Shown one piece after another: positions 47,349 to 55,955 of a stretch of DNA of 64,000 bases. The stretch covers positions 1-64,000 of the forward strand of contig CAJOQL010000050.1 in NCBI GenBank assembly GCA_905236935.1, read 5' to 3'. The translations under genes and the position numbers were made by a program. Below the pieces are notes generated by a model that was not told where the DNA came from, made no database searches, and saw nothing but the letters and a program-made list of their open reading frames with translations. Numbering within the stretch: the stretch's first letter is position 1; each line of letters starts with the position of its first letter. This stretch comes from an uncultured Bacilli bacterium (lineage in GTDB: Bacteria; Bacillota_I; Bacilli_A; RF39; UBA660).

Positions 47349-47414
47349 TTCAAAAGATACCATTTTTCGAAAAATTTTTGTATTGTCAATTTTTTACATT
47401 ATAAATTATTTATT

Positions 47415-47933
47415 TTATCTTCTTAATGATTTAACATATTCTTGATGTCTAACTTCTTCTGATTTTTCCAACCACCAATTGTTGTAGTCATTATTAATAC
47501 CTTTTTCAAATAATTCTCTATTTGAATTAAGGAATGCCATCCAATCCTTATTAAATTCAATACACCACCAAAAATCAGTTCTTAATTTTTTAAAACCTGT
47601 ATCCTTTGTTGATGAGGTTGGTATTTTTTCTAACTCTGAATATTCTTTTAAATGATATGGGTTATTTATAAATGAAGCTAATCCCTCTAATATTTCATTT
47701 GATAATTCTTGATTTGAAAATAATATTAACTCATTATTTTCCTTTGTATATATTCCCGTAGAAGTATATACATAACTATCAAAGTCATGCATAATTCTTC
47801 TGAAAGATCTTGGAATAGCACCAAATTCAAATTCAGCTGAACCCATATAATCTAAATCCACAACGCCATCTCTTCCGGTTAAACCGTTTCCATCTTTATT
47901 AAACTTCCCTCTTTGTATCAAATAAAACTTCAT
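47415..47933 (-). CDS. Hypothetical protein, phage-type DYMGSAEFEFG family
   Basis: 172 residues. The segment VVDLDYMGSAEFEFGAIPRSFRR recalls a motif I associate with small phage proteins of unknown function; this is memory of a pattern, not a search result. WWCIEFNKDWMAF and the Trp/Glu-rich C-terminus are otherwise unplaced. The promoter TTGCTT-16-TATAAT and ribosome site AAAGGAA lie directly upstream. It sits alone between the two 188-bp direct repeats, immediately downstream of secA, which marks it as the cargo of one unit. Confidence 0.5.
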   Translation of the reverse strand: MKFYLIQRGKFNKDGNGLTGRDGVVDLDYMGSAEFEFGAIPRSFRRIMHDFDSYVYTSTGIYTKENNELILFSNQELSNEILEGLASFINNPYHLKEYSELEKIPTSSTKDTGFKKLRTDFWWCIEFNKDWMAFLNSNRELFEKGINNDYNNWWLEKSEEVRHQEYVKSLRR

Positions 47934-48048
47934 TGATTATCATTCCTTTGTGATTATTTATTATAGCATAATTACTTATAAAAGCAATAATTCTACCTAA
48001 TAATTATCGTATTTCTTTATATTATTTTTTTATCATTCTAAACTCATT

Positions 48049-48236
48049 TACCCATGTCATTTTGGCACTGGACACAATTTCATCTTTTTTTCTTAATCCA
48101 ATCTTTACAAAGCCTTATAAATAAACGAAATATTGTGATTTTTAGTGATACAAAAAATTTGTATTTTTACCCCATTTTTGGATATCTAGATACCTTTTAG
48201 ATACTCAGCGGAAGGTATCCAAAAAGGTATCTAAAA
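48049..48236. repeat. Direct repeat A (188 bp), secA-proximal
   Basis: Partner of 47163-47348. It carries CATTTTGGCACTGGACA, CCTTATAAATAAACG and a cluster of GGTATC motifs (48181-48236) that ends 51 bases before the secA stop. The cluster is in the position expected for the inner arm sites of an element integrated at the secA end. Confidence 0.8.
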
Positions 48237-48256
48237 AATACTTTTAATTTTAGGCA

Positions 48257-48286
48257 TCAAAAAAGCCCTTATTTTATGGGGCTTTT
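48257..48286 (-). terminator. secA terminator
   Basis: AAAAGCCC (48261-48268) pairs with GGGCTTTT (48279-48286), with a T-run on the minus strand, directly after the secA stop. Confidence 0.8.
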
Positions 48287-48287
48287 C

Positions 48288-50789
48288 TTACTTACCACAA
48301 CATTGTTTGTATTTTTTACCGCTGCCACATGGACACGGATCATTACGACCTATTTTTTTATTTTCATTTACTTTAGGAGATTGTTTTAATGCTTCTTTAC
48401 CATCATTAGTATGGACATTATTGTTATTATTTGGAGAAATATTTTGCTTAACCTCAACTTTCATAAGTAAGTTTGTAATATTTGCATCTATATTATCTTG
48501 CATCTTATCAAATATTTCATAGCCTTCTAAAGCATAAGCTTGTAACGGATTAGTTTGAGCATATCCTCTAAGTCCAATACCTTCTCTTAAATGATCCATT
48601 GCATTAATATGTTCAATCCAAGCATCATCAATAACCCTTAAAGAAATAAATCTTATGAAATTATCACTAATCTCTTTTGGTAAAGTACTTATTTTCTCTT
48701 CAAAGTCTTTTTTTACTAAATCATTAATAAAGTTAATTACTTCATCTTCTGTTTTATCTGTAATATCTTGAACATTAAACTTATTATTTTTCAAAATATT
48801 ATTATTAAAATTAACTGTAATATCTTCTAAATCTTTTTCAGTTAAAAAACCTTCTGGTGCAATATGATCATCTACAAAAGCATCAACATAATCATTAAAA
48901 GTTTCTAAAGTAATAGATTCTACATCTTCACTATCTAATATTTCATTACGACGTGCATATATTATTTTTCTTTGTTCAGATACAATATTATCATAATCTA
49001 ACAAGCTTTTTCTATAATCGTAGTTATTACCTTCAACCTTCTTTTGAGCACTTTCAACCGACTTAGAAAACATTTTTGATCTAATAGGTTCTGCATCATT
49101 ATAACCTACTGATTGAATCATAGTCTTAATTTTATCAGTACCAAATCTTCTCATAAGTTCATCTTCAAAAGAAATAAAGAATTGAGAATATCCAGGGTCT
49201 CCTTGACGACCAGCACGTCCTCTTAACTGATTATCAATACGACGTGATTCATGTCTTTCAGTTCCTATTACACATAAACCACCTAAATCTTTAACACCTT
49301 CACCAAGTTTAATATCAGTACCACGTCCAGCCATATTAGTTGCAATTGTAATAGCACCTTTTTCACCAGCTTTAGCGATGATTTCCGCCTCACGTGCATG
49401 ATTTTTAGCATTTAATACCTCATGAGGTAAATTTTCTTTTTTAAGTAAACTACTTAAATATTCATTCGATTCTACTGAAATAGTACCAACCAAAATAGGT
49501 TGCCCAGTAGCATGTACTTCTTTAATAAAATTTACAATTGCAGCATATTTACCTTTTTCAGTTGCAAACATTAAATCTGCCATATCTTCACGAATACAAG
49601 GCTTATTAGTAGGTATTTCAATAACATACATATTATAAATATCTCTAAATTCCTCTTCTTCTGTTTTAGCAGTACCAGTCATACCTGAAATCTTATTATA
49701 CATTCTAAATAAATTTTGGAATGTAATTGTAGCCATAGTTTTTGTTTCTTCATTAATTTTTACGCCTTCTTTAGCCTCAATAGCTTGATGAAGTCCTTCA
49801 CTAAATTGTCTACCATACATAAGTCTACCAGTAAATTGGTCTACTATTATAACTGCACCTTCCTCATCAACAACATAATCAACATCTATTTTCATTCCAT
49901 AGTTTGCTTTTAAAGCTTGATTAATATGATGAACAAGTGCTGTATTATCGGCATCATATAAATTACTTAACTTAAAGTAATCTTCAACACTTTTACTACC
50001 ATCTGCCGTAAGCATAACGGTTTTAGTTTTCTCATCAATAATATAATCTTTTTCTTCTTTAAGTCTTTTTACAGCCCGATCTGCTTCAACATAAAGATTA
50101 GCAGAATTCATTTTACCACCAGAAATTATTAATGGTGTTCTTGCTTCATCAATTAGCATTGAATCAATTTCATCTAAAATACAATAGTTAAGTCCACGTT
50201 GAACTCGGTCTTCTTTTCTTTCAACCATATTATCTCTTAAGTAATCAAAACCAATTTCATTATTAGTAGAATAAGTTATATCCGCATTATAAACTTTTTG
50301 TTTTTCCTCTGGAGACAATTCTCTTAAATTTACTCCAACACTAATACCTAAGAAATCATATATTGGTCCCATCCATTCAGCATTACGAGCTGATAAGTAT
50401 TCATTTACAGTTATAACATGAACACCCTTACCAGCTAGTGCATTTAAATATGCAGGTAAAATAGTAGTTAAAGTTTTACCTTCACCAGTTTTCATTTCTG
50501 CAATATTTCCATAATGAATAGCAAGCCCACCAATAAGTTGAACACGATAAGGCTTTTCACCTATCTTACGATAAGCAGCCTCTCTAATTGTTGCAAATGC
50601 TTCTACCTTTATATCTTCTAATGTTTCACCATTAGCTAATCTTTCTTTAAACTCTTTAGTTTTATTTTGAAGGTCTTCATCACTCATTTTAGAATATTCT
50701 TCATCTAAAGCCTCAATTTCATCAGCAATTTTTCCAAACCTTTTTAACTCTTTATATTCAGTATCTACAAGTTTTTTTAAGAAACTCAT
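48288..50789 (-). CDS. secA: Preprotein translocase ATPase SecA
   Basis: This essential motor pushes unfolded preproteins through SecYEG. The 833 residues have the expected order: helicase-like NBD1 with MKTGEGKTLTTILPAYL, ILDEIDSMLIDEA, the preprotein cross-linking domain, NBD2 with ATNMAGRGTDIKL and QLRGRAGRQGDPG, the helical scaffold and wing domains, and a C-terminal zinc-binding tail CPCGSGKKYKQCCGK. The extended -10 TGTTATAAT lies upstream. The last 45 bases are repeated twice downstream, so the coding end has probably been regenerated by integration events without changing the protein. Confidence 0.97.
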   Translation of the reverse strand: MSFLKKLVDTEYKELKRFGKIADEIEALDEEYSKMSDEDLQNKTKEFKERLANGETLEDIKVEAFATIREAAYRKIGEKPYRVQLIGGLAIHYGNIAEMKTGEGKTLTTILPAYLNALAGKGVHVITVNEYLSARNAEWMGPIYDFLGISVGVNLRELSPEEKQKVYNADITYSTNNEIGFDYLRDNMVERKEDRVQRGLNYCILDEIDSMLIDEARTPLIISGGKMNSANLYVEADRAVKRLKEEKDYIIDEKTKTVMLTADGSKSVEDYFKLSNLYDADNTALVHHINQALKANYGMKIDVDYVVDEEGAVIIVDQFTGRLMYGRQFSEGLHQAIEAKEGVKINEETKTMATITFQNLFRMYNKISGMTGTAKTEEEEFRDIYNMYVIEIPTNKPCIREDMADLMFATEKGKYAAIVNFIKEVHATGQPILVGTISVESNEYLSSLLKKENLPHEVLNAKNHAREAEIIAKAGEKGAITIATNMAGRGTDIKLGEGVKDLGGLCVIGTERHESRRIDNQLRGRAGRQGDPGYSQFFISFEDELMRRFGTDKIKTMIQSVGYNDAEPIRSKMFSKSVESAQKKVEGNNYDYRKSLLDYDNIVSEQRKIIYARRNEILDSEDVESITLETFNDYVDAFVDDHIAPEGFLTEKDLEDITVNFNNNILKNNKFNVQDITDKTEDEVINFINDLVKKDFEEKISTLPKEISDNFIRFISLRVIDDAWIEHINAMDHLREGIGLRGYAQTNPLQAYALEGYEIFDKMQDNIDANITNLLMKVEVKQNISPNNNNNVHTNDGKEALKQSPKVNENKKIGRNDPCPCGSGKKYKQCCGK

Positions 50790-50819
50790 ATTATCACCCT
50801 CTCAAGTATTAATTATAAC

Positions 50820-50843
50820 AAAAAAAGAGGATATTTACATCCT
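50820..50843 (-). terminator. Terminator after the peptidase-like gene
   Basis: AGGAT (50828-50832) pairs with ATCCT (50839-50843), followed on the minus strand by CTTTTTTT. The secA promoter overlaps its downstream side. Confidence 0.65.
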
Positions 50844-50865
50844 ATTTTCTTCTTTTCCTAAAATA

Positions 50866-53502
50866 TTAGTACATTTGTGTTTTAACTTCACTTTCAAATG
50901 TTGGAGGATTAGTATCTAAAATTAACCCTACATCTTTAAAATATTCAGCAACCGGTAAATCTCCGCATTTCAAATATATCATCATTTTTAATCTATCAGT
51001 TAAAATTTGATATTCTTCAGCTGATGTAACATCGGTAAGTAAATTTGTAATTATTAAATTAACAACTGTTTTTTGATCTTCAAAAGATAATGTATGTAAA
51101 AATAAAGCCATATCATCATTTATATAATAAGTTATAAACCCATTTAAATTTTCCATACTATTTAATCTATATCCAAAATATACTATTCTTGATAGCAATT
51201 GTTCTTTTTGTAAATAATCAAAAGGTAAAGAAAGATAATTATCATTTAAAGGTAAAACATTATCTTCATAATCCATATAAGTATCCATATCAAAACTTAA
51301 ATAAATATTATTATCAACAATAACTAATTTTCTAGCATTTGATACATTTATTACATCTTCTAATCCAAGTTCATTACCTTGAATATTCGTTAAAAATCTA
51401 AGTGTTAAATCATATTTCATTGGATCTATTTGACAATTAAAAGCCTCTTTAATAAAAGATAGACATTCCTCTTTTTCATTTATTAATTTATTTTGATTTC
51501 CATGAACAATTGCATCTAATATTTTATCACTTACAATTTCTTGTTTATCTAAAGGTAAACTCTTTAAATATTCCTTTAATTCATCATTTCCTAATAAATT
51601 ATTTAATAATAAATCATCTTGAGAAATACCTTTTCCAGTTGCTAACTCCTCAATTAAATCTTCCTTAAAATTATTATCTAAAGGAATAAGTAATAGTTCA
51701 TTTTCTGATTTTATAACATTACCACTTTCATCATAATAAGAAGTATTATCATGAGCTAAATAAAGATTATCACCTACAATAGTAAAAAACTTTAACTGAT
51801 TTATCTTATCAATTTGTTCTTTACTTAAAATATTATTATCAATTATAATTTGACAATATCTTTCATAAAGATTAGGATTATATTTACTACATAGTTTAAT
51901 AATATTCTTATAAGCCCAATAAAAATCATTATTATCATTAAACATTGCTTTAACAGATTCATCGGTGTTACCTTTTGATATACGTGCAATATAATTTATA
52001 AATGGTAAATCATTATAATTAGCTTTTAATAAAATAGTTAAAGATTCATTATTATACCAATTATCACTCTTAGTAATTAACTCTAAAATGCTTAAATTAA
52101 AATCTTTATTTACTGGTACAATAATAGCATTATCATCAATATTTTGGATATTTCGATTATAATCTAGATAAGTATTATCACTATTTAAAAAGTAAATATT
52201 ACCATTACATATAACAACGCTATTTAGATTATTAACTAAATTATAATCTGCTTCAGATAAAACATTCTCATTTTTTAAATAATCTTGTAAATATTTAACA
52301 TACCAAGGAGTATAAATATCTAAAACTTTCTTATCAGATGAAACTAGAAAAGAAAATCTATCAAATGATTTACGTATATTTTTAGAATCAATCTTAGTTA
52401 AACAAAATTTAAATAGTTCATTTAATAAATTTACATCTTTAAAGTTTAAATTATTATCTTTATTAAATTTAGCAGATGAAATAGTATATACTTGGTAATA
52501 ATCTAAAATATAATCAATATCTATATCAGGAAAATTATTTTTTACCTCAGTTATAATAGCACTTACCCCATATTCATTATACTTAGCATATGTCATAGAT
52601 GGAACATAATAAAGTAAATAATCAAGTAATAACCCCTGAATAGAATACGAATCAGGCACTCCAAAAGATATACTAGCTATTTTATTAGTATAGGCTTCTG
52701 CAATAAAACTATGATTTGCTTCCACAACATAATAAATCTTTCCATCATATTCACGGCAAAAACTATGAGAAGCATGAATAATTTCATGAGCTAAAGTAAA
52801 ATCACTAACTTTCCCTTTGATAACCTTAATTTCATTTTTATTAGGCTGATAATATCCCTGTGCATTTTCACCAATATCATGTTTTATTTCTAATTCTGTT
52901 ACTCTAAGAATTTTTAAGGTTTTAAGATTTTCATAAAACATCCTTAAATTCATATTTGGATCTACTGATAATAAATCATCTAAAACCGTCAAACATATTT
53001 TTTTATCATGCATAGATAAATTATCATTACTATTAATTACACTTATTACATCTTCTCTTGAAACTTTTTCATTATTAAAATAATCATCTAAAGCTTTTAA
53101 TTGTTCTTCATAAGATAAATTTTTATTACTTAATACTTCATTATCTACTACTTCATCATTAGACTGAACTACCTCTTCATAAATAGTTTGATTATTATTT
53201 AAAATTTCTTCAGCATTAACATCTTTATATTTACAACTTGGTAGTAATCCCATACTAACTGCCATAACTAAAGATACTAATTGCTTCTTATAAACTACTT
53301 TCGGTGTAAAGCTATATCTTTTAATATTTAAAAGAACATCTGGTAATTCATTATATAATTTATCTAAATATCTATAATCCTCTAAATTAGGATAATATAA
53401 TTTATTATTTTTTTCTTCCAAAAAAACTTTATAATGATTACTATCTACAAATATCATAAATGTTTTATTGTTATATTTAATAGGGAATAATTTTTTAAAC
53501 AT
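50866..53502 (-). CDS. Putative exported zinc peptidase with three internal repeats
   Basis: 878 residues. An N-terminal part of about 75 residues precedes a hydrophobic segment with a lipobox-like end (LVMAVSMGLLPSC, Cys near residue 89), so the bulk is probably outside the cell. DFTLAHEIIHASHSF near residue 240 is an HExxH zinc-peptidase motif. The region after 420 contains three related blocks of about 200 residues, each opening with a strand pair (VICNGNIYFLNSDNTY, TIVGDNLYLAHDNTSY, VIVDNNIYLSFDMDTY). I do not recognise the family. The signal-like segment so far from the N-terminus is unusual, and the protein may instead be a type II membrane protein with a short cytoplasmic domain. Confidence 0.6.
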   Translation of the reverse strand: MFKKLFPIKYNNKTFMIFVDSNHYKVFLEEKNNKLYYPNLEDYRYLDKLYNELPDVLLNIKRYSFTPKVVYKKQLVSLVMAVSMGLLPSCKYKDVNAEEILNNNQTIYEEVVQSNDEVVDNEVLSNKNLSYEEQLKALDDYFNNEKVSREDVISVINSNDNLSMHDKKICLTVLDDLLSVDPNMNLRMFYENLKTLKILRVTELEIKHDIGENAQGYYQPNKNEIKVIKGKVSDFTLAHEIIHASHSFCREYDGKIYYVVEANHSFIAEAYTNKIASISFGVPDSYSIQGLLLDYLLYYVPSMTYAKYNEYGVSAIITEVKNNFPDIDIDYILDYYQVYTISSAKFNKDNNLNFKDVNLLNELFKFCLTKIDSKNIRKSFDRFSFLVSSDKKVLDIYTPWYVKYLQDYLKNENVLSEADYNLVNNLNSVVICNGNIYFLNSDNTYLDYNRNIQNIDDNAIIVPVNKDFNLSILELITKSDNWYNNESLTILLKANYNDLPFINYIARISKGNTDESVKAMFNDNNDFYWAYKNIIKLCSKYNPNLYERYCQIIIDNNILSKEQIDKINQLKFFTIVGDNLYLAHDNTSYYDESGNVIKSENELLLIPLDNNFKEDLIEELATGKGISQDDLLLNNLLGNDELKEYLKSLPLDKQEIVSDKILDAIVHGNQNKLINEKEECLSFIKEAFNCQIDPMKYDLTLRFLTNIQGNELGLEDVINVSNARKLVIVDNNIYLSFDMDTYMDYEDNVLPLNDNYLSLPFDYLQKEQLLSRIVYFGYRLNSMENLNGFITYYINDDMALFLHTLSFEDQKTVVNLIITNLLTDVTSAEEYQILTDRLKMMIYLKCGDLPVAEYFKDVGLILDTNPPTFESEVKTQMY

Positions 53503-53576
53503 ATTAACACCTACTTTTCCATAATAAATATAACATAATTTTAAATTCTTTATTTAATTTAAAATAAAACTTAACA

Positions 53577-53601
53577 TAAAAATAGGATGCTTTACACATC
53601 C
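53577..53601 (-). terminator. Terminator downstream of hpf
   Basis: GGATG (53585-53589) pairs with CATCC (53597-53601), followed on the minus strand by TATTTTT. It lies about 110 bases after the hpf stop; the stretch between shows nothing recognisable. Confidence 0.5.
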
Positions 53602-53712
53602 CATAATTAAAATTTTCTTTATTCTCCATAAATATCTAAAATTAACCTTGCATATTAAATTCACCTTATAGAGTTATTTTTAGTCTTAAATATATAATAA
53701 TTTTTTAAACAA

Positions 53713-54246
53713 TTATTTTGTATTAATAATACCATAAGCCCCATCTTTTCTTCTATATAAAACAGATGTACAATCTTCATCAACATTATTAAATACAAAG
53801 AAATCATGATCTAAAAGTTCCATTTGTAAAATAGCCTCTTCTTCATCCATTGGCTTAATATCTAAAGTTTTTCTTTTTACAATTTTATCTTTATTTTCTT
53901 CTTCATCTCCATTATCAAAATTAAAGATAAAGTCTACTTTTGGTTCTTTTTTAAGTTTAGCACTCATTCTAGTTTTATTTTTTCTAATTTGTCTTTCAAG
54001 TTTATCAACCATTAAATTAACTGCAGCATATAAATCATTATGTTTTTCTTCCGCTCTTAAAGTGAACTTATTAGTAGGAATTGTGACTTCAATAATTTGG
54101 TCATTATCCTTAACTCTAATTACCACATTAGCCTTAATGTTAGAAGAATCTTCAAAATATTTTTCTAATTTCCCTATTTTATCCTCGATATGTGCTTTAA
54201 TAGCATCTGTAACAACAAGTTTGTCTCCACGAATTAAAATTTCCAT
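53713..54246 (-). CDS. hpf: Ribosome hibernation promoting factor, long form
   Basis: 177 residues. The N-terminal 100 residues are the RaiA/HPF ribosome-binding domain (VTDAIKAHIEDKIGKLEKYF, then a basic LERQIRKNKTRM stretch). A linker leads to the C-terminal dimerisation domain (KPMDEEEAILQMELLDHDFFVF, VLYRRKDGAYGII). Long HPF joins two 70S ribosomes into inactive 100S dimers in stationary phase. Its place near secA is the usual one in Firmicutes. Confidence 0.95.
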   Translation of the reverse strand: MEILIRGDKLVVTDAIKAHIEDKIGKLEKYFEDSSNIKANVVIRVKDNDQIIEVTIPTNKFTLRAEEKHNDLYAAVNLMVDKLERQIRKNKTRMSAKLKKEPKVDFIFNFDNGDEEENKDKIVKRKTLDIKPMDEEEAILQMELLDHDFFVFNNVDEDCTSVLYRRKDGAYGIINTK

Positions 54247-54291
54247 AAAATCATCTCCTAATATTAGTATAGCATAAGCATTAAAAAAAGA

Positions 54292-54507
54292 CTATAAAAT
54301 TGTTGTTAATCCGATTTCGGCAACATCAATTGCTTGTAGTCCTTTTGCAGTTTCAATTAATTTAAAGTCAACGATATCTCCTTCTTTAAGCGACTTATAT
54401 CCGTCTTTAATAATAGCTGAGTAATGAACGAAAATATCATCAAGATTATCACATTCAATAAAGCCATAACCTTTATCATTATTAAACCACTTGACTTTAC
54501 CTCTCAC
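54292..54507 (-). CDS. Cold-shock protein, CspA family
   Basis: About 71 residues of a single OB fold with RNP1 KGYGFIE and RNP2 DIFVHYSAI, opening GKVKWFNNDKGYG. It binds single-stranded RNA and melts secondary structure. No ATG fits the frame: GTG at 54507 has AGGTG 6 bases upstream and gives the usual N-terminus, while GTG at 54516 is an alternative that adds three residues. The leader is about 95 bases, long for such a small gene and typical of csp genes controlled through mRNA structure. Confidence 0.92.
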   Translation of the reverse strand: MRGKVKWFNNDKGYGFIECDNLDDIFVHYSAIIKDGYKSLKEGDIVDFKLIETAKGLQAIDVAEIGLTTIL

Positions 54508-54615
54508 ACATAACACCTACCTTCCATTTTAATTCTTTTACTGCATCACATACGGCAATAAAACATTGGTAATTGGTAAGTACCATGTATAATTTTATGT
54601 GACAAATTCATTATA
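54508..54615 (-). promoter_or_regulatory. Long leader and promoter of the cold-shock gene
   Basis: The extended -10 TGCTATAAT (TATAAT at 54610-54615) predicts transcription from about 54603, leaving about 95 untranslated bases. ATGGTACTTACCAATTACCA in this leader contains short inverted segments (GGTA/TACC). A temperature-sensitive fold is plausible from the family, not shown. Confidence 0.45.
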
Positions 54616-54711
54616 GCAAATACTATAATTATTTCCACTAAAATTGTTTAAAATACACAAATAATTGTCTTAAAAAAATTAAAAGCTCATTTAGACTTAA
54701 ATTTATACATT

Positions 54712-55413
54712 TTAAACAACATTATCTTTATACTTTTTAGAACACATAAAAATTTGTTCACCATTTTCTAAAACAAAATAGCTTTCACACCAATTATACA
54801 TATTAATTTTCCGAGGATTAATTAAACATGCCCGATGAATCTGAATAAAATCTTTAGGATAATACTCCAGAATTTCTTTCAAACTAAAAGATGCTGCATA
54901 CTTATTTTTTTCTGTAACAACATAAACTTTTCTTTCCTCTGTTTCTCTATAAATATATAAAATATCATTAATTAATACTTTATAATCACCTTTTTTATCA
55001 AGAACAAAATATTTTATATTCCTTGTATAATTAAAAACTATTTCATCTAGTTCTTCCTTTAATAATTCTGCCATTTTATAATTTTTAGAAATAAAAGAAT
55101 AAACTTTATGAACATTTTTAAATACTACTTCAAATAATAAATCATCTCTAGTAATAAATAATATTTCACTATTATGATCTACATTACGTATTTCTTTAGC
55201 AATATCTATTCCAGATTTATTAGAATTTAAACCTATATCAATTAGATAAATCTTATACGTATTATCATGAATTAGTTTACTAAGACCTTTATTATAAGAA
55301 TCAAATTCTATAGTCTTGTAAATTAGACTATAATCTTGCATTATTTCTTTAATAATACTTCTATAAATTTCAATGTACTTAAATTCATTTTCTATAATTA
55401 TGTAATTTATCAT
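54712..55413 (-). CDS. LytTR-family response regulator
   Basis: 233 residues. The receiver domain (1-120) has the acidic pair near the start (IENE), the phospho-acceptor Asp in IYLIDIGLNS near residue 56 and the Lys in SFISKNY. The C-terminal LytTR DNA-binding domain (about 135-233) has FIQIHRACLINPRKI and ENGEQIFMCSKKY. AgrA- and VirR-like proteins of this type control exported or quorum-dependent functions. No histidine kinase is adjacent, so its partner must be elsewhere. Confidence 0.88.
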   Translation of the reverse strand: MINYIIIENEFKYIEIYRSIIKEIMQDYSLIYKTIEFDSYNKGLSKLIHDNTYKIYLIDIGLNSNKSGIDIAKEIRNVDHNSEILFITRDDLLFEVVFKNVHKVYSFISKNYKMAELLKEELDEIVFNYTRNIKYFVLDKKGDYKVLINDILYIYRETEERKVYVVTEKNKYAASFSLKEILEYYPKDFIQIHRACLINPRKINMYNWCESYFVLENGEQIFMCSKKYKDNVV

Positions 55414-55526
55414 TTTTAAATTTATCTCTCCTAATTTATTCTTTATTTACTCCTAAGATATAAACATTATAATAAAATTAGAATTTCTTAAATTCACAAA
55501 GTCCTTGATTTATAGTAGTTAAATCT

Positions 55527-55955
55527 TTAATATAAATAACTTTCTTCCTTCTTTAATTCCTTTTCCTTTAAAACACGTCTTTTATCATAATTATGTTTTC
55601 CCTTACAAACACCAAGTTTTATTTTAGCTTTATTATTTTTAAAATATAATTCTAAAGGAATTAGGGTATATCCATCTTTTTCTAAATAATCTTTTAGATT
55701 TTTAATTTCTTTTTTATGTAAAAGTAACTTTCTAGTTCTTCTTTCTTCATGATTAAAACGATTACCTTCATCATATTTGGCAATATACATATTTAATAAA
55801 AACACTTCATTATTTTTAACTTTAGCATAAGTATCCTTTAAATTAGCACTACCTTTTCTTATAGACTTAATTTCTGTCCCAGTTAAAACAATACCTGCTT
55901 CTATTTCTTTTATAATAAAATAATCAAAGTAAGCCTTACGATTTTTTATTTCCAT
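55527..55955 (-). CDS. smpB: SsrA-binding protein SmpB
   Basis: About 142 residues. It delivers tmRNA to stalled ribosomes. Family marks: [53 protein letters not shown] and the basic C-terminal tail ([15 protein letters not shown]) that reads the empty mRNA channel. The start at 55955 has GGGG six bases upstream; the ATG at 55961 and GTG at 55967 are too close to it. It overlaps the end of rnr by 20 bases, the common rnr-smpB arrangement. No tmRNA gene follows in the 110-base gap. Confidence 0.95.
   Translation of the reverse strand: MEIKNRKAYFDYFIIKEIEAGIVLTGTEIKSIRKGSANLKDTYAKVKNNEVFLLNMYIAKYDEGNRFNHEERRTRKLLLHKKEIKNLKDYLEKDGYTLIPLELYFKNNKAKIKLGVCKGKHNYDKRRVLKEKELKKEESYLY

Larger units (their letters stand above)
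46251..48332. mobile_element. Insertion between secA-tail copy 1 and secA itself
   Basis: Bounded by direct 45-base repeats (copy 1 and the secA 3' end). The motif GGTATCTAAA lies inside both ends: at 46402-46423 (two variants, 106 bases from the left core) and at 48188-48236 (several copies, nearest 51 bases from the right core). The interior holds two single genes, each with its own promoter, and a second copy of the motif-bearing repeat at 47163-47348. This suggests two merged units. No recombinase is encoded, so it is either decayed or mobilised in trans. Confidence 0.6.

Noticed and set aside
55413..55526. tmRNA (ssrA) gene downstream of smpB
   Set aside because: The gap is only about 110 bases, and no tRNA-like ends or tag-peptide frame are present.
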